Below are positions 1 through 8,690 of a stretch of 64,000 nt of DNA, one piece after another (the stretch's first letter is position 1; each line of letters begins with the position of its first letter). A model generated the notes under the pieces. That model ran no database searches and was not told where the DNA came from. It was given only the letters and a program-made list of their open reading frames with translations. The translations under genes were made by a program, and so were the position numbers. This DNA is from Salinibacterium sp. G-O1 (GTDB lineage: Bacteria > Actinomycetota > Actinomycetes > Actinomycetales > Microbacteriaceae), in NCBI RefSeq assembly GCF_030063305.1, contig NZ_JASISV010000001.1, positions 496,001 to 560,000 on the forward strand. The letters run 5' to 3'.

Positions 1-368
1 AGGATCGGGGCGGTCAGGTTCAAATCGATCATCGAGTGCACATCGGCATCGGTCGTCAGCTCCAGCCGCCCAGCGCGCACGTTGCCGGCGTTGTTGACGA
101 GAAGATCGACGGTGCTCCAGGCGGCGACGGCCTCCGTGACCCGGTCGACGGCTCCGGGCTGGGTCAGGTCTTCGACCAGGATCTCCGTGGTGCCGCCGGC
201 GTTGGCTACGAGGCTGGCCGTCTCGGTGAGGGTGTCGAGTTTGCGACCGACGAGCAGTAGGTGACCTCCCCGGCGCCCGAATTCGAGGGCGAGTGCGCGG
301 CCGATGCCCTGCCCCGCGCCCGTGACGATTCCGCGGCGGTCGGTGAGGTCGAGGTTTTTGAGATCCAT
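1..368 (-). CDS. Short-chain dehydrogenase/reductase, 5' part only
   Basis: The reading frame starts at an ATG (368 on the minus strand) and runs off the left edge, giving about 122 residues. It begins MDLKNLDLTDRRGIVTG and carries the SDR cofactor motif TGAGQGIG near residue 16 and the NNAG motif near residue 92. Both are typical of the Rossmann fold that binds NAD(P). The catalytic Tyr-x3-Lys lies beyond the window, so the substrate cannot be guessed. It is divergent from the copper genes to its right. The family assignment is firm from the motifs; the specific function is unknown. Confidence 0.88.
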   Translation of the reverse strand, partial: MDLKNLDLTDRRGIVTGAGQGIGRALALEFGRRGGHLLLVGRKLDTLTETASLVANAGGTTEILVEDLTQPGAVDRVTEAVAAWSTVDLLVNNAGNVRAGRLELTTDADVHSMIDLNLTAPI

Positions 369-456
369 GTGCACATTCTTTCCGTTGGTTGCCCATCCGA
401 CAACACGCAGCCGGTGAGGAACATTCCGGGGAAATTCTTTCCGCCACTACTTCACA

Positions 457-475
457 TATACCCCTAGGGGGTATA
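457..475. promoter_or_regulatory. CsoR-type operator upstream of copB
   Basis: A perfect inverted repeat with arms TATACCCC and GGGGTATA separated by TAG lies 11 bp before the copB start. This matches the G-tract palindromes bound by the copper-sensing repressor CsoR, whose gene is two kilobases downstream. A near-identical site precedes csoR itself at 2586-2602. Binding is inferred from sequence. Confidence 0.8.
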
Positions 476-486
476 CACTCGCTGAC

Positions 487-2580
487 ATGAGCGAACACAG
501 TCACGACACGATGGCCGCTGATGAGATGGCCGACCACAGCGAAATGGCCAAGGGCGGCATGGATCACTCCGGCCACGGCGGGCACGGTGATCACGTCGCC
601 CAATTCCGACGTCTGTTCTGGATCATGCTGATCATCGGCGTGCCCGTCGTCGTGTTCAACGACATGATGTCGATGATCCTGAACTATCCGCTGCCTGACC
701 TGCCGTTCATCGCCTGGATCTCGCCCGTGCTCGGTACCGTCATGTACGTGTGGGGCGGTCGCCCCTTCCTCACCGGAGCCGTCTCAGAGCTGAAGACCCG
801 CAAGCCGGGCATGATGCTGCTCATTTCGCTGGCCATCACCGTCGCGTTTCTCGCATCCTGGGGTTCCAGCCTCGGCCTGCTCGATCACCAGCTCAACTTC
901 TGGTGGGAGCTCGCGCTGCTCATCGTCATCATGCTGCTCGGGCACTGGATCGAGATGCGGTCGCTTGCGCAGACATCGACGGCTCTCGAGTCACTTGCCG
1001 CCCTGCTTCCGGATGAGGCTGAGCGGGTCGACGGCGACACCACCGTCACGGTCGCCCCCGCAGACCTCGTCGTTGGCGACGTGGTCGTGGTGCGTCCCGG
1101 CGGCAGGGTGCCGGCCGACGGCGACGTCATTGAGGGAGTCGCCGAGGTCGACGAGTCGATGATCACCGGCGAGTCCAGGGCCGTGAGCCGCGGAGTCGGG
1201 GACCATGTCGTAGCCGGAACCGTCGCCACCGACAGCGCACTGCGGGTACGCGTGACGGCCGTCGGCGACGACACGGCGCTTGCTGGCATCCAGCGTCTCG
1301 TCAGTGAAGCCCAGGCCTCGACCTCTCGCGCCCAGCGGCTGGCAGATACTGCCGCGGCCTGGCTCTTCTGGTTCGCGCTCGGAGCCGCCGCCATCACCGC
1401 CGTGGTGTGGACGATCTTCGGATCCCCGGAAGACGCGATCATCCGCACGATCACAGTGCTCGTCATCGCGTGTCCCCACGCTCTGGGGCTGGCGATTCCG
1501 CTGGTCGTGTCCATCGCCACCGAGCGCGCGGCTAAGGCCGGGGTGCTCGTGAAGGATCGGCTCGCGCTCGAGGGCATGCGCACCGTAAGTTCGGTGCTTT
1601 TCGACAAGACGGGAACCCTGACCAAGGGGGAGCCGATCGTGTCGAGTATCGCCGTCGCCGAGGGTGTGTCTGAGGAAGACCTGCTGGCCATGGCGGCGTC
1701 CGTGGAAAGTGACAGCGAGCATCCCATAGCCAAAGCAATCGTCGCCGCGGCGGAGGCGCGGAGCCTGATCGTTCCCCGCGCATCCGACTTCAGGGCGTCT
1801 CCGGCGCTGGGTGTCACGGGCACGGTCGACGGCCACAGTGTCAGCGTCGGCGGGCCCGGAATGTTGAGCTCCCACGACGCCGCACCGCTGGCCGAGAGCT
1901 CGGCCTGGGAGCGCGACGGGGCGATCATCCTGCACGTGCTGCGTGACGGCGAGGTGATCGGCGCCTTCGGGCTGGCCGACGAGATCCGTCCGGAGTCGCG
2001 ACAGGCGATCGACGCACTCCACGAGCTGGGCATCCAGGTGGTCATGATCACCGGAGACGCCGAGGCCGTGGCGCAGTCTGTCGCCGCAGAGCTCGGCATC
2101 GACAGGGTCTTTGCCGGGGTGCACCCGGAAGACAAGGCCGCAAAAGTCATCGAACTGCAGTCGGAGGGGCGAAAGGTCGCCATGGTCGGCGACGGCGTCA
2201 ACGACGCGCCAGCCCTCGCGCAGGCCGATGTCGGCATCGCGATCGGCGCCGGAACCGACGTCGCCATCGCGTCGGCCGGCGTCATCCTGGTCAGCGACGA
2301 CCCCAGGTCGGTGCTGTCCGTCATCGAGCTGTCACGCAGAAGCTACGGGAAGATGAAGCAAAACCTGTGGTGGGCGGCGGGCTACAACCTGATCTCGGTG
2401 CCGCTTGCGGCCGGAGTGCTCGCGCCGATCGGCTTCATCATGCCGATGGCGGTCGGGGCGCTGCTCATGTCGGCATCGACCGTCGTCGTCGCCCTCAATG
2501 CGCAACTGCTGCGGCGCCTCGACCTGCGCGCCGAGGTCAGCGCCGAGGCCCTGCTCTCCGAGAAATCCCGCACGTACTAG
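487..2580 (+). CDS. copB: Copper-exporting P1B-type ATPase, CopB-like (CPH type)
   Basis: This 697-residue membrane ATPase exports copper. The N-terminus (residues 1-36) is rich in His and Met and probably binds metal; there is no CxxC HMA domain. The transmembrane metal motif is CPH (about residues 329-331) in IACPHALGLAIP, the signature of the CopB/P1B-3 branch, in contrast to CPC in the second ATPase downstream. The phosphorylation site DKTGT starts at residue 373, the TGES motif precedes it, and GDGVND is near residue 569. An ATG start lies just after a CsoR-type palindrome. It is followed by csoR, copZ and copA, so it probably belongs to one copper-induced regulon. The family call is firm; the exact ion (Cu+, Cu2+ or Ag+) is inferred. 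Confidence 0.92.
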   Translation: MSEHSHDTMAADEMADHSEMAKGGMDHSGHGGHGDHVAQFRRLFWIMLIIGVPVVVFNDMMSMILNYPLPDLPFIAWISPVLGTVMYVWGGRPFLTGAVSELKTRKPGMMLLISLAITVAFLASWGSSLGLLDHQLNFWWELALLIVIMLLGHWIEMRSLAQTSTALESLAALLPDEAERVDGDTTVTVAPADLVVGDVVVVRPGGRVPADGDVIEGVAEVDESMITGESRAVSRGVGDHVVAGTVATDSALRVRVTAVGDDTALAGIQRLVSEAQASTSRAQRLADTAAAWLFWFALGAAAITAVVWTIFGSPEDAIIRTITVLVIACPHALGLAIPLVVSIATERAAKAGVLVKDRLALEGMRTVSSVLFDKTGTLTKGEPIVSSIAVAEGVSEEDLLAMAASVESDSEHPIAKAIVAAAEARSLIVPRASDFRASPALGVTGTVDGHSVSVGGPGMLSSHDAAPLAESSAWERDGAIILHVLRDGEVIGAFGLADEIRPESRQAIDALHELGIQVVMITGDAEAVAQSVAAELGIDRVFAGVHPEDKAAKVIELQSEGRKVAMVGDGVNDAPALAQADVGIAIGAGTDVAIASAGVILVSDDPRSVLSVIELSRRSYGKMKQNLWWAAGYNLISVPLAAGVLAPIGFIMPMAVGALLMSASTVVVALNAQLLRRLDLRAEVSAEALLSEKSRTY

Positions 2581-2585
2581 AATGG

Positions 2586-2602
2586 ATACCCCATAGGGGT
2601 AT
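2586..2602. promoter_or_regulatory. CsoR-type operator upstream of csoR
   Basis: Perfect inverted repeat with arms ATACCCC and GGGGTAT around ATA, 18 bp before the csoR start and 5 bp after the copB stop. It shares the TACCCC/GGGGTA core with the site at 457-475, which supports autoregulation by CsoR and separate control of csoR-copZ-copA. Confidence 0.78.
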
Positions 2603-2619
2603 GAGAGAAGGGCTCGACA

Positions 2620-2901
2620 ATGGTCGGATACTCCAGCAATAAAGAGGATCTACTGAAGAGGCTTCGACGCGCCGAAGGACAGGTGCGCGGCATCCATCGC
2701 ATGGTCGACGAAGACACGTACTGCATCGACGTGCTCACCCAGGTCTCTGCGGCAACCAAGGCGCTGGAGACCGTCGCCCTCGCGCTGCTCGAAGATCACC
2801 TGGCCCACTGCGTTGCTGAAGCCGCGCGCGAAGGCGGTGCCGTTGCCGATGAGAAGATCCGTGAAGCATCGGCCGCCATCGGCCGCCTCGTGCGGTCATA
2901 A
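2620..2901 (+). CDS. csoR: Copper-sensing transcriptional repressor CsoR (DUF156 family)
   Basis: A 93-residue all-helical repressor of the CsoR/RcnR family. The Cu(I) ligand set of true CsoR proteins is present: Cys35, then His60 and Cys64 in DHLAHC. The N-terminal segment KRLRRAEGQVRGIHRM is the conserved basic DNA-contact region. Copper binding should release it from the two G-tract palindromes at 457-475 and 2586-2602. The gene sits between two copper ATPase genes and 17 bp before copZ, consistent with autoregulated control of the whole module. Confidence 0.93.
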   Translation: MVGYSSNKEDLLKRLRRAEGQVRGIHRMVDEDTYCIDVLTQVSAATKALETVALALLEDHLAHCVAEAAREGGAVADEKIREASAAIGRLVRS

Positions 2902-2918
2902 GCCTGAGGAGGCACAGC

Positions 2919-3149
2919 ATGAGTGAAGCAAAAACCAACGAAGATTTCCTGGTCGAAGGGATGACCTGCAGCCACTGCGTGGCGAGCGTCACCGAGGAGG
3001 TGTCGGCGATCGAGGGAGTCGAGAGCGTCAGCGTCGACCTGCAGGTCGGCGGGGCATCCCGGGTCTCGGTCGTCAGTGATCGCGCGCTGCCCCCAGAGCA
3101 GGTTCGCGACGCCGTCATCGAGGCCGGCTATTCGCTCGTCGCGGAATAG
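2919..3149 (+). CDS. copZ: Copper chaperone CopZ (heavy-metal-associated domain)
   Basis: A 76-residue single HMA domain with the metal-binding motif MTCSHC (Cys17 and Cys20). The ferredoxin-like fold is expected to carry Cu(I) in the cytoplasm and hand it to the CopA ATPase encoded 8 bp downstream. It is preceded by a good ribosome site (TGAGGAGG). The usual length of CopZ is about 70 residues, so the protein is complete. Confidence 0.92.
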   Translation: MSEAKTNEDFLVEGMTCSHCVASVTEEVSAIEGVESVSVDLQVGGASRVSVVSDRALPPEQVRDAVIEAGYSLVAE

Positions 3150-3157
3150 AGGCGAGA

Positions 3158-5443
3158 GTGACTGACATCGATCTCACGATCGGGGGTATGACCTGCGCGT
3201 CGTGTGCGACACGAATCGAACGCAAGCTCAACCGCCTCGACGGAGTCACGGCCACGGTCAACTACGCCACCGAGAAGGCCCGCGTCACGGCGGACGGCGT
3301 CGACGCGGCGACCCTCATCGCCGCGATCGAAGCCACCGGATACACCGCCGTCGAACCGGCACCGGTGGTGCCGGACGATGACGTCGAAGTCGCGCCGATC
3401 GATGGCGAGACCGCCGAACTTCGGCGGCGACTGATCATCTCCGCCAGCCTGACGGTGCCCGTCGTGTTGCTGTCGATGATCCCGCTGCTGCAGTTTACGA
3501 ACTGGCAATGGCTCGCGCTCACGCTCTCGGCCCCCGTGGTCGCGTGGGGGGCGTGGCCCTTCCACCGTGCTGCAGCAATAAACCTGCGCCACGGCGCGAC
3601 CACCATGGATACCCTCATCAGCGTCGGCGTACTCGCTGCCTTCGGCTGGTCGCTCTACGCGCTATTTTTCGGCATGGCGGGCGTGCCGGGGATGCACATG
3701 ACGTTCAGCCTGTTCGCGCATCCCGAGTCTGGCGCCAGCGAAATCTACCTCGAGGTCGCGGCGGCCGTGACGGTCTTCATCCTCGCCGGACGATACATGG
3801 AGGCTCGAGCGAAGAAGCAGTCCGGGGCGGCGCTGCGCGCGTTGCTGCAGTTGGGGGCAAAAGACACCACGATCGTGCGCGACGGCGTCGAGTCCCGGGT
3901 GGCCGTGGCATCCCTCGTCGTCGGAGACACCTTCGTCGTTCGTCCCGGCGAAAAGATCGCCACCGACGGCCTCGTGGTCGACGGCGCATCTGCGGTCGAC
4001 CTCAGCATGCTCACGGGCGAATCGGTGCCGGCCGAGGTGGGGCCAGGCGATCGGGTGGTCGGTGCCACGGTCAACGTCGGTGGGCGGCTTATCGTCGAGG
4101 TCACACGCATCGGTGCTGACACCGAACTGTCCCGCATCGCGCGAATGGTTGAAGACGCCCAGAACGGAAAAGCTCAGGCGCAACGGCTGGCCGACCGGGT
4201 CTCGGCGATCTTCGTTCCCGTCGTCATTGGGCTGGCGGTGCTGACCTTCGTCGGCTGGATCATCGCCGGTGGCTCACTCGAGCAGGCCTTCACCGCAGCA
4301 GTCGCGACGTTGATCATCGCGTGCCCCTGTGCGCTGGGACTCGCGACACCGACGGCACTCATGGTGGGCACCGGGCGCGGATCGCAGCTCGGCATCATTA
4401 TCCGTGGGCCACAGGTGCTCGAACAGACCCGCACCGTCGACACCATCGTGCTCGACAAGACAGGAACCGTCACGACCGGCACCATGGTCGTGCAGTCCGT
4501 CACGGCCTTGGCGGGCAACGACGAGCGGACACTGCTCGCGATGGCAGCGGCGGTTGAGCACCCCTCGGAACATCCCGTGGCTCGCGCGATCACCGACCAC
4601 GCCAGCGGAGCCGGAATCGAGATCGCGCAGGCGGAATCCTTCGCCTCCCATGCCGGCCGTGGGGTGCAGGCGACCGTGGACGGCCACCTCGTGCTCGCAG
4701 GTAAAGCGAGTTGGCTGACGGAGTCGTGGGCGGTTGCTATCAGCGACGACGACCTCGCGCACATCGCGGCCGAAGAGTCGCGTGGGTCGACGGTAATTGC
4801 TGTTGCCTGGGATGGCGCGCTGCGCGGCATCCTGACCGTGCGGGATGCCGTCAAGGCAACCAGCCCCCTCGCGATCAGCCGCCTTCGTGCGCTCGGTCTT
4901 CGGACGGTGCTGCTGACCGGAGACAACGAGGGAGCGGCCAGCGTCGTGGCGAACGAGGTTGGCATCGATGAGGTGCACGCCGGAGTGACGCCGCAGGGCA
5001 AGCTCGACGTCATCCGCGACCTGCAGGCGCGCGGGCGCGTTGTCGCCATGGTCGGCGACGGCGTGAACGACTCGGCGGCGCTCGCCGCGGCCGACCTCGG
5101 CATCGCCATGGGCACCGGTACCGACGCGGCCATTGCCGCCAGCGACATCACCATCGTCAGCGGCGACCTGCTGGTCGTCGCCGACGCGGTCAGGCTGTCC
5201 CGCCGCACGCTGGCGGTGATCAAGGGCAATCTGTTCTGGGCTTTCGCGTACAACGTTGCCGCAATTCCGGTCGCGATGCTCGGCTTGCTCAACCCGCTGC
5301 TCGCCGGCGCGGCGATGGCGTTCTCGTCGGTGTTCGTCGTCACGAACAGCCTGCGACTTCGCCGGTTTGCCGCTGCAGCATCACAGGGGTCAAGGGGCCC
5401 CAAATATACTTCTCGGACAACCGTCCGAGAAGTGATAGAATGA
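3158..5443 (+). CDS. copA: Copper-exporting P1B-1 ATPase CopA (CPC type)
   Basis: A 761-residue Cu(I) efflux ATPase. One N-terminal HMA domain carries CASC (Cys13, Cys16) in [11 protein letters not shown]. The intramembrane motif CPC lies at residues 389-391, DKTGT starts at residue 433, and GDGVND is near residue 630. The start is GTG, 8 bp after copZ. The last codons, after the final membrane segment, carry a perfect inverted repeat (5408-5433) that looks like the operator of the next gene, tetR. The C-terminal tail therefore seems constrained by DNA sequence rather than protein function. Two ATPases of different CPx type in one module suggest a broad or high-capacity copper/silver response. 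Confidence 0.94.
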   Translation: MTDIDLTIGGMTCASCATRIERKLNRLDGVTATVNYATEKARVTADGVDAATLIAAIEATGYTAVEPAPVVPDDDVEVAPIDGETAELRRRLIISASLTVPVVLLSMIPLLQFTNWQWLALTLSAPVVAWGAWPFHRAAAINLRHGATTMDTLISVGVLAAFGWSLYALFFGMAGVPGMHMTFSLFAHPESGASEIYLEVAAAVTVFILAGRYMEARAKKQSGAALRALLQLGAKDTTIVRDGVESRVAVASLVVGDTFVVRPGEKIATDGLVVDGASAVDLSMLTGESVPAEVGPGDRVVGATVNVGGRLIVEVTRIGADTELSRIARMVEDAQNGKAQAQRLADRVSAIFVPVVIGLAVLTFVGWIIAGGSLEQAFTAAVATLIIACPCALGLATPTALMVGTGRGSQLGIIIRGPQVLEQTRTVDTIVLDKTGTVTTGTMVVQSVTALAGNDERTLLAMAAAVEHPSEHPVARAITDHASGAGIEIAQAESFASHAGRGVQATVDGHLVLAGKASWLTESWAVAISDDDLAHIAAEESRGSTVIAVAWDGALRGILTVRDAVKATSPLAISRLRALGLRTVLLTGDNEGAASVVANEVGIDEVHAGVTPQGKLDVIRDLQARGRVVAMVGDGVNDSAALAAADLGIAMGTGTDAAIAASDITIVSGDLLVVADAVRLSRRTLAVIKGNLFWAFAYNVAAIPVAMLGLLNPLLAGAAMAFSSVFVVTNSLRLRRFAAAASQGSRGPKYTSRTTVREVIE
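5408..5433. promoter_or_regulatory. TetR operator inside the 3' end of copA
   Basis: Perfect inverted repeat with 11-bp arms (ACTTCTCGGAC and GTCCGAGAAGT) and a 4-bp spacer AACC. It lies within the final codons of copA, immediately before tetR. It overlaps the predicted -35 and spacer of the tetR promoter, so it is very likely the autoregulatory site of that TetR protein. Confidence 0.75.
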
Positions 5444-5447
5444 TCTG
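5414..5447 (+). promoter_or_regulatory. Predicted leaderless promoter of tetR-carD
   Basis: A -35-like CGGACA (5414-5419), 16-bp spacer and -10 TAGAAT (5436-5441) end six bases before the tetR ATG. Transcription would start at or next to the start codon, giving a leaderless mRNA, which fits the lack of a ribosome site. The copA stop codon shares its first base with the -10 box. Confidence 0.6.
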
Positions 5448-6092
5448 ATGCAAACGACTGGAGACGACGAGTTCCAGTCCTCCCGTATCGTCAGCAGCGT
5501 CAGCACAGACCCGCGTGCCGAGCACACCCGCCAGCTGGTTTTTGCCGCCGTGCGCCAGGTGCTCTCTGATCGCCCCACGCGCGTGACCGTCGCCGATATC
5601 GTGCGTGCCGCAGGGATCAGCCGCAGCACCTTCTACGCCCACTTCGGCAGCCTCGATGAACTGGCCGTAGAAGTTTTGCGTCGACAGTTCGACGAGATCG
5701 GCGATCTAGGGGTCGACTGGCGCCGCGACGACATGATCCCGGGTCGTGCCGCAGCCCGACTGGGGTTCGGCCGGCTCATCGACCACATCGTCGACAACTT
5801 TCCGTTGTATTCGAGTGCGCTGCAAACTCCACACACTCGAAGCGCCTATGACGCACTCGTCGAGAGCTATGTGACCCGCCTGATGCACGCCGTGATCACC
5901 CTCGACACCGTGCCGGACGATGTGGACGCGAAACTCGTCTCCACCTTTATCGCCGGCGGGGCGATGACGCTCATCAGTGCGTGGATGCGCGGACAAATAG
6001 AACTTTCGGATGACGACCTGGTTCGCCAGCTCGTTGATCTGCTTCCCCACTGGATTCTCGAATCCCCAACAAAAGAAACGACACAACAATGA
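5448..6092 (+). CDS. TetR/AcrR-family transcriptional regulator
   Basis: A 214-residue regulator. Residues about 22-70 form the TetR helix-turn-helix, with the recognition part VTVADIVRAAGISRSTFYAH. The C-terminal ligand domain gives no clue to the effector. It starts 4 bp after copA and overlaps the following CarD-family gene by 4 bp, so tetR and carD are one transcript. An 11-bp perfect inverted repeat in its promoter suggests autoregulation. Whether it reacts to copper or to another stress cannot be told from sequence. Confidence 0.9.
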   Translation: MQTTGDDEFQSSRIVSSVSTDPRAEHTRQLVFAAVRQVLSDRPTRVTVADIVRAAGISRSTFYAHFGSLDELAVEVLRRQFDEIGDLGVDWRRDDMIPGRAAARLGFGRLIDHIVDNFPLYSSALQTPHTRSAYDALVESYVTRLMHAVITLDTVPDDVDAKLVSTFIAGGAMTLISAWMRGQIELSDDDLVRQLVDLLPHWILESPTKETTQQ

Positions 6093-6604
6093 AGATCGAA
6101 ATCGGCGAGACCCTCGTTTACCCCCACCACGGCGCTGTGACCATCACCGAGATCAACACGCGTTCCATTCGGGGAGTCGAAACGCGGCTGATGACGCTTC
6201 GCGTGCACACCAGCGAGCTCACCATCCAGTTGCCCGTCGACAACGTTGAGCTCGTAGGCGTGCGCGATGTCATCGACGCTGACGGTGTCACCGCCGTGTA
6301 CAAGGTGCTGACCGACGAATTCATCGAAGAGCCAAGCAACTGGTCGCGCCGTTACAAGTCCAACCAGGAAAAAATGGCCAGCGGAAGCGTCTACCGCGTC
6401 AGCGAGGTCGTCAGGGACCTGTGGCGCCGTGACCAGGAGAAGGGCGTCTCGGCGGGCGAAAAGCGCATGCTCGAGAAGGCGCGCCAGATCCTGGTGTCCG
6501 AGCTCGCGCTCGCCCAGGGCATCGTGGATGAAGAAGCAGCGGTGCTGCTTCTGGGCGTGCTGTCGAGTGCGACTCCCGCCCCACAGGACGTCGTTCCCGC
6601 CTAA
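6089..6604 (+). CDS. CarD/CdnL-family RNA polymerase-binding regulator
   Basis: A 171-residue CarD-family protein that should bind the RNA polymerase beta subunit through its N-terminal Tudor-like domain (GETLVYPHHGAVTI) and stabilise the open complex through the C-terminal helical domain (WRRDQEKGVSAGEKRMLEKA). Trp85 in NWSRRYK matches the position of the DNA-wedge tryptophan of mycobacterial CarD. It is translationally coupled to tetR (ATGA overlap), an unusual place. From what I know of actinobacteria, the essential carD usually sits next to ispD/ispF, so this may be a second, inducible paralogue. That point is inference because the rest of the genome is not visible. Confidence 0.88.
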   Translation: MKIEIGETLVYPHHGAVTITEINTRSIRGVETRLMTLRVHTSELTIQLPVDNVELVGVRDVIDADGVTAVYKVLTDEFIEEPSNWSRRYKSNQEKMASGSVYRVSEVVRDLWRRDQEKGVSAGEKRMLEKARQILVSELALAQGIVDEEAAVLLLGVLSSATPAPQDVVPA

Positions 6605-6623
6605 CCTCGATCAACGTCGAGGC

Positions 6624-7520
6624 ATGAGTACCGTTTCATCCACCCGAACTGGCGCGCCCGCACTTGGCGCTTCGGGTCTTGTTGTTGCCGGCCTGATCTG
6701 CCAGGAGGTCGGCGCCGCCTTTGCGGTGACGTTGTTCCCTTCGGTTGGTGCGGTCGGCATGGTGAGCCTGCGGCTCGCCTTCTCGGCCGCCATCCTGATG
6801 CTCGTGTTTCGACCGCGCCTACGCGGCCGTTCACGCGCAGACTGGATGACGGTGCTGGCGTTTGGGCTGTCGCTCGCCGGTATGAACGTGCTCTTCTACG
6901 AGGCCCTCGCGAGGCTGCCTCTCGGGGTGACCGTCACCATCGAGGTGCTGGGGCCGCTAATTCTGTCTGTGGTCGTCAGCCGCCGGGCATCGAGCTGGCT
7001 GTGGGCGGTGCTGGCGTTTGCGGGCGTCGCGATTCTGGGCAGGGGCGGATTCGACTCGCTCGACCCGATCGGCGTGCTGTTCGCGGCGGGGGCTGGCGCG
7101 CTCTGGGTGGCGTACATCCTGATGTCTGCGCGCACCGGACAACGGTTCGAGCGGCTGGACGGGCTCGCGATCGCCATGACCATGGCTGCGCTCGTGGTGG
7201 TGCCGTTCGGCACCGTGACCGCCGGGGCTACGATCATCCACCCGCAAATCCTGCTGCTGGGGCTTGCCGTCGCCGTGCTGTCGTCGACGATTCCCTACGG
7301 CCTTGAACTGCTCGCCCTGCGTCGGCTTCCGGCCGCGACCTTCTCGATTCTGTTGAGCCTCGCGCCGGTGCTCGCCGCGCTCGCGGGCCTTCTCATCCTC
7401 GGTCAGCAGCTGACCGTACTCGACCTGCTCGCGATGGTGCTCGTCGTCGTCGCCAGTATGGGCGCGGTACGGGCGGCCAGCCGCCGATCGCGCACCCTAA
7501 TCACTGAGGTAACCCCATGA
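6624..7520 (+). CDS. EamA/RhtA-family drug/metabolite transporter
   Basis: About 298 residues with ten predicted membrane segments in two EamA repeats (roughly residues 15-140 and 150-290). Signature stretches include YEALARLPLGVTVTIEVLGP and LEVLALRRLPAATFSILLS-like sequence in the second half (YGLELLALRRLPAA), typical of the RhtA homoserine/threonine exporter group. I place the start at the ATG at 6624 after a GAGG ribosome site, because an earlier in-frame ATG lies inside carD. The last bases overlap the next small gene (ATGA). The substrate is unknown; amino-acid efflux is the usual role of the subgroup. Confidence 0.88.
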   Translation: MSTVSSTRTGAPALGASGLVVAGLICQEVGAAFAVTLFPSVGAVGMVSLRLAFSAAILMLVFRPRLRGRSRADWMTVLAFGLSLAGMNVLFYEALARLPLGVTVTIEVLGPLILSVVVSRRASSWLWAVLAFAGVAILGRGGFDSLDPIGVLFAAGAGALWVAYILMSARTGQRFERLDGLAIAMTMAALVVVPFGTVTAGATIIHPQILLLGLAVAVLSSTIPYGLELLALRRLPAATFSILLSLAPVLAALAGLLILGQQLTVLDLLAMVLVVVASMGAVRAASRRSRTLITEVTP

Positions 7521-7903
7521 CGATGATCTCGCGTCGAGAGGCTGCATTGCGGCTCGACATTCCGCTGGAGATGGCCCGGCGCCATGACCTTCCGACCCGG
7601 ATGTCTGAGCAGCAGCTCGACGCCCTGCGAGCCGACCCACCGGCGTGGCTGGCCCAGTCGTGGGCGAACCGCACCGGCAAGAAGCCCGTGTGGGTGCAGC
7701 TGACCTGCGACATCTGTGGATTCACCGAAGCGGCCCGCCCCAAGAAGTGGTGGCCGGCGTTCACCTGGATGACGTGTGCCGACCATCATCCCGACGAATT
7801 GCAGGCCGTGGCAGCGGGGCTGGTGCGGCGCGAGGTCGATGGCATCGGGAGCCGCTTTGTGGGAATCGTCGACGAGGCGCCCGGCGAGGCCGAGCCCTCC
7901 TAG
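7517..7903 (+). CDS. Small conserved-looking protein with Cys/Trp-rich centre, unknown function
   Basis: A 128-residue soluble protein. The N-terminal third resembles a small helical DNA-binding-like module (SRREAALRLDI...MSEQQLDALRADPPAWL), and the middle carries TCDICGFTE followed by CADHH. This could be a Cys/His metal site (CxxC, then C-x2-H-H). It overlaps the transporter stop by 4 bp, so it is translated from the same message. I do not recognise a named family with confidence. Codon use is like its neighbours, and the coupling to the upstream gene argues that it is real. Confidence 0.7.
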   Translation: MTMISRREAALRLDIPLEMARRHDLPTRMSEQQLDALRADPPAWLAQSWANRTGKKPVWVQLTCDICGFTEAARPKKWWPAFTWMTCADHHPDELQAVAAGLVRREVDGIGSRFVGIVDEAPGEAEPS

Positions 7904-7913
7904 CGTCGTCTGG

Positions 7914-8690
7914 TCACGACTGGCAACTCGGGCACCAGAACGTTTCCCTGAGCTGGAGCGGGTTGTTGCCCAGCGTGCCCTTCAGGATCCTGGTGCCGCA
8001 GCGAAGGCAGGGTTTCCCGGCCCGGCCGTAGACCCAGTCCGTGTCTCCCCGGAGCTTTCCGGTGGTGGTGCGTTCGGTGCGGTCCTTGTTGGCTTCGATC
8101 AGCTTCTTCGCGAGCGCGACCATTCTCGGCAGGTCATTCACCTCGCCGACCGGTCGGGTCGGCAGCACCCCCCGCAGAAAACACAGCTCGCAGCGGTAGA
8201 CGTTGCCGAGCCCCGCGAGGTTGCGTTGGTCGAGCAGGGCAAGCCCTATCTCGCGCGCTGGATCGCTCGCAAGATTCTCGACGGCTTGTGCGGGGTCCCA
8301 GTCCGAGCCCAGGATGTCGGGGCCGAGGTATCCCACCACCGAGTCTTCCGCTGCGCGTTCCACGACCTCGAACAGGCCGAGCTCGAACCCGACCGCGGTG
8401 AACTCATCGTTGGCGATGATGGCACGAGCTTGATATTCGGGCCGTCGCCAGCGCGCCCCTGTGGGGTAGATGTGCCAGGAGCCCTCCATCTTGAGGTGAC
8501 TGTGCAGGGTATATTCCCCGACCCGCATGAGCAGATGCTTGCCGCGACTGACGACCTCTTCTACAACGTTTCCGGTGAGGTCAACTGTCGCGAATTTCGG
8601 CACGCGGATATCGCAGCGCGTCAGCACGGTGCCGTCGAAAACCTTCGCGAGGTTCTTCGCGGAACGGTAGACGGTGTCGCCCTCAGGCAC
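7914..8690 (-). CDS. nei2: DNA glycosylase/AP lyase of the Fpg/Nei family (Nei2-like)
   Basis: A 258-residue base-excision repair enzyme. After removal of Met the chain begins PEGDTVYR: Pro1 is the Schiff-base nucleophile and Glu2 the acid of the family. A four-Cys zinc finger closes the protein (CLRCG ... CPSC), and the helix-two-turn-helix precedes it. The PEGDTV start marks the Nei rather than Fpg (PELPEV) branch, so oxidised pyrimidines are the likely substrates. The start overlaps the end of the lhr helicase gene by 8 bp, so they form one repair operon. Confidence 0.92.
   Translation of the reverse strand: MPEGDTVYRSAKNLAKVFDGTVLTRCDIRVPKFATVDLTGNVVEEVVSRGKHLLMRVGEYTLHSHLKMEGSWHIYPTGARWRRPEYQARAIIANDEFTAVGFELGLFEVVERAAEDSVVGYLGPDILGSDWDPAQAVENLASDPAREIGLALLDQRNLAGLGNVYRCELCFLRGVLPTRPVGEVNDLPRMVALAKKLIEANKDRTERTTTGKLRGDTDWVYGRAGKPCLRCGTRILKGTLGNNPLQLRETFWCPSCQS

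Noticed and set aside
885-2324. Long open frame antisense to copB
   Set aside because: High-G+C genes give long antisense frames; this one has Ser/Thr/Arg-biased low-quality composition and lies fully inside a well-supported ATPase gene.
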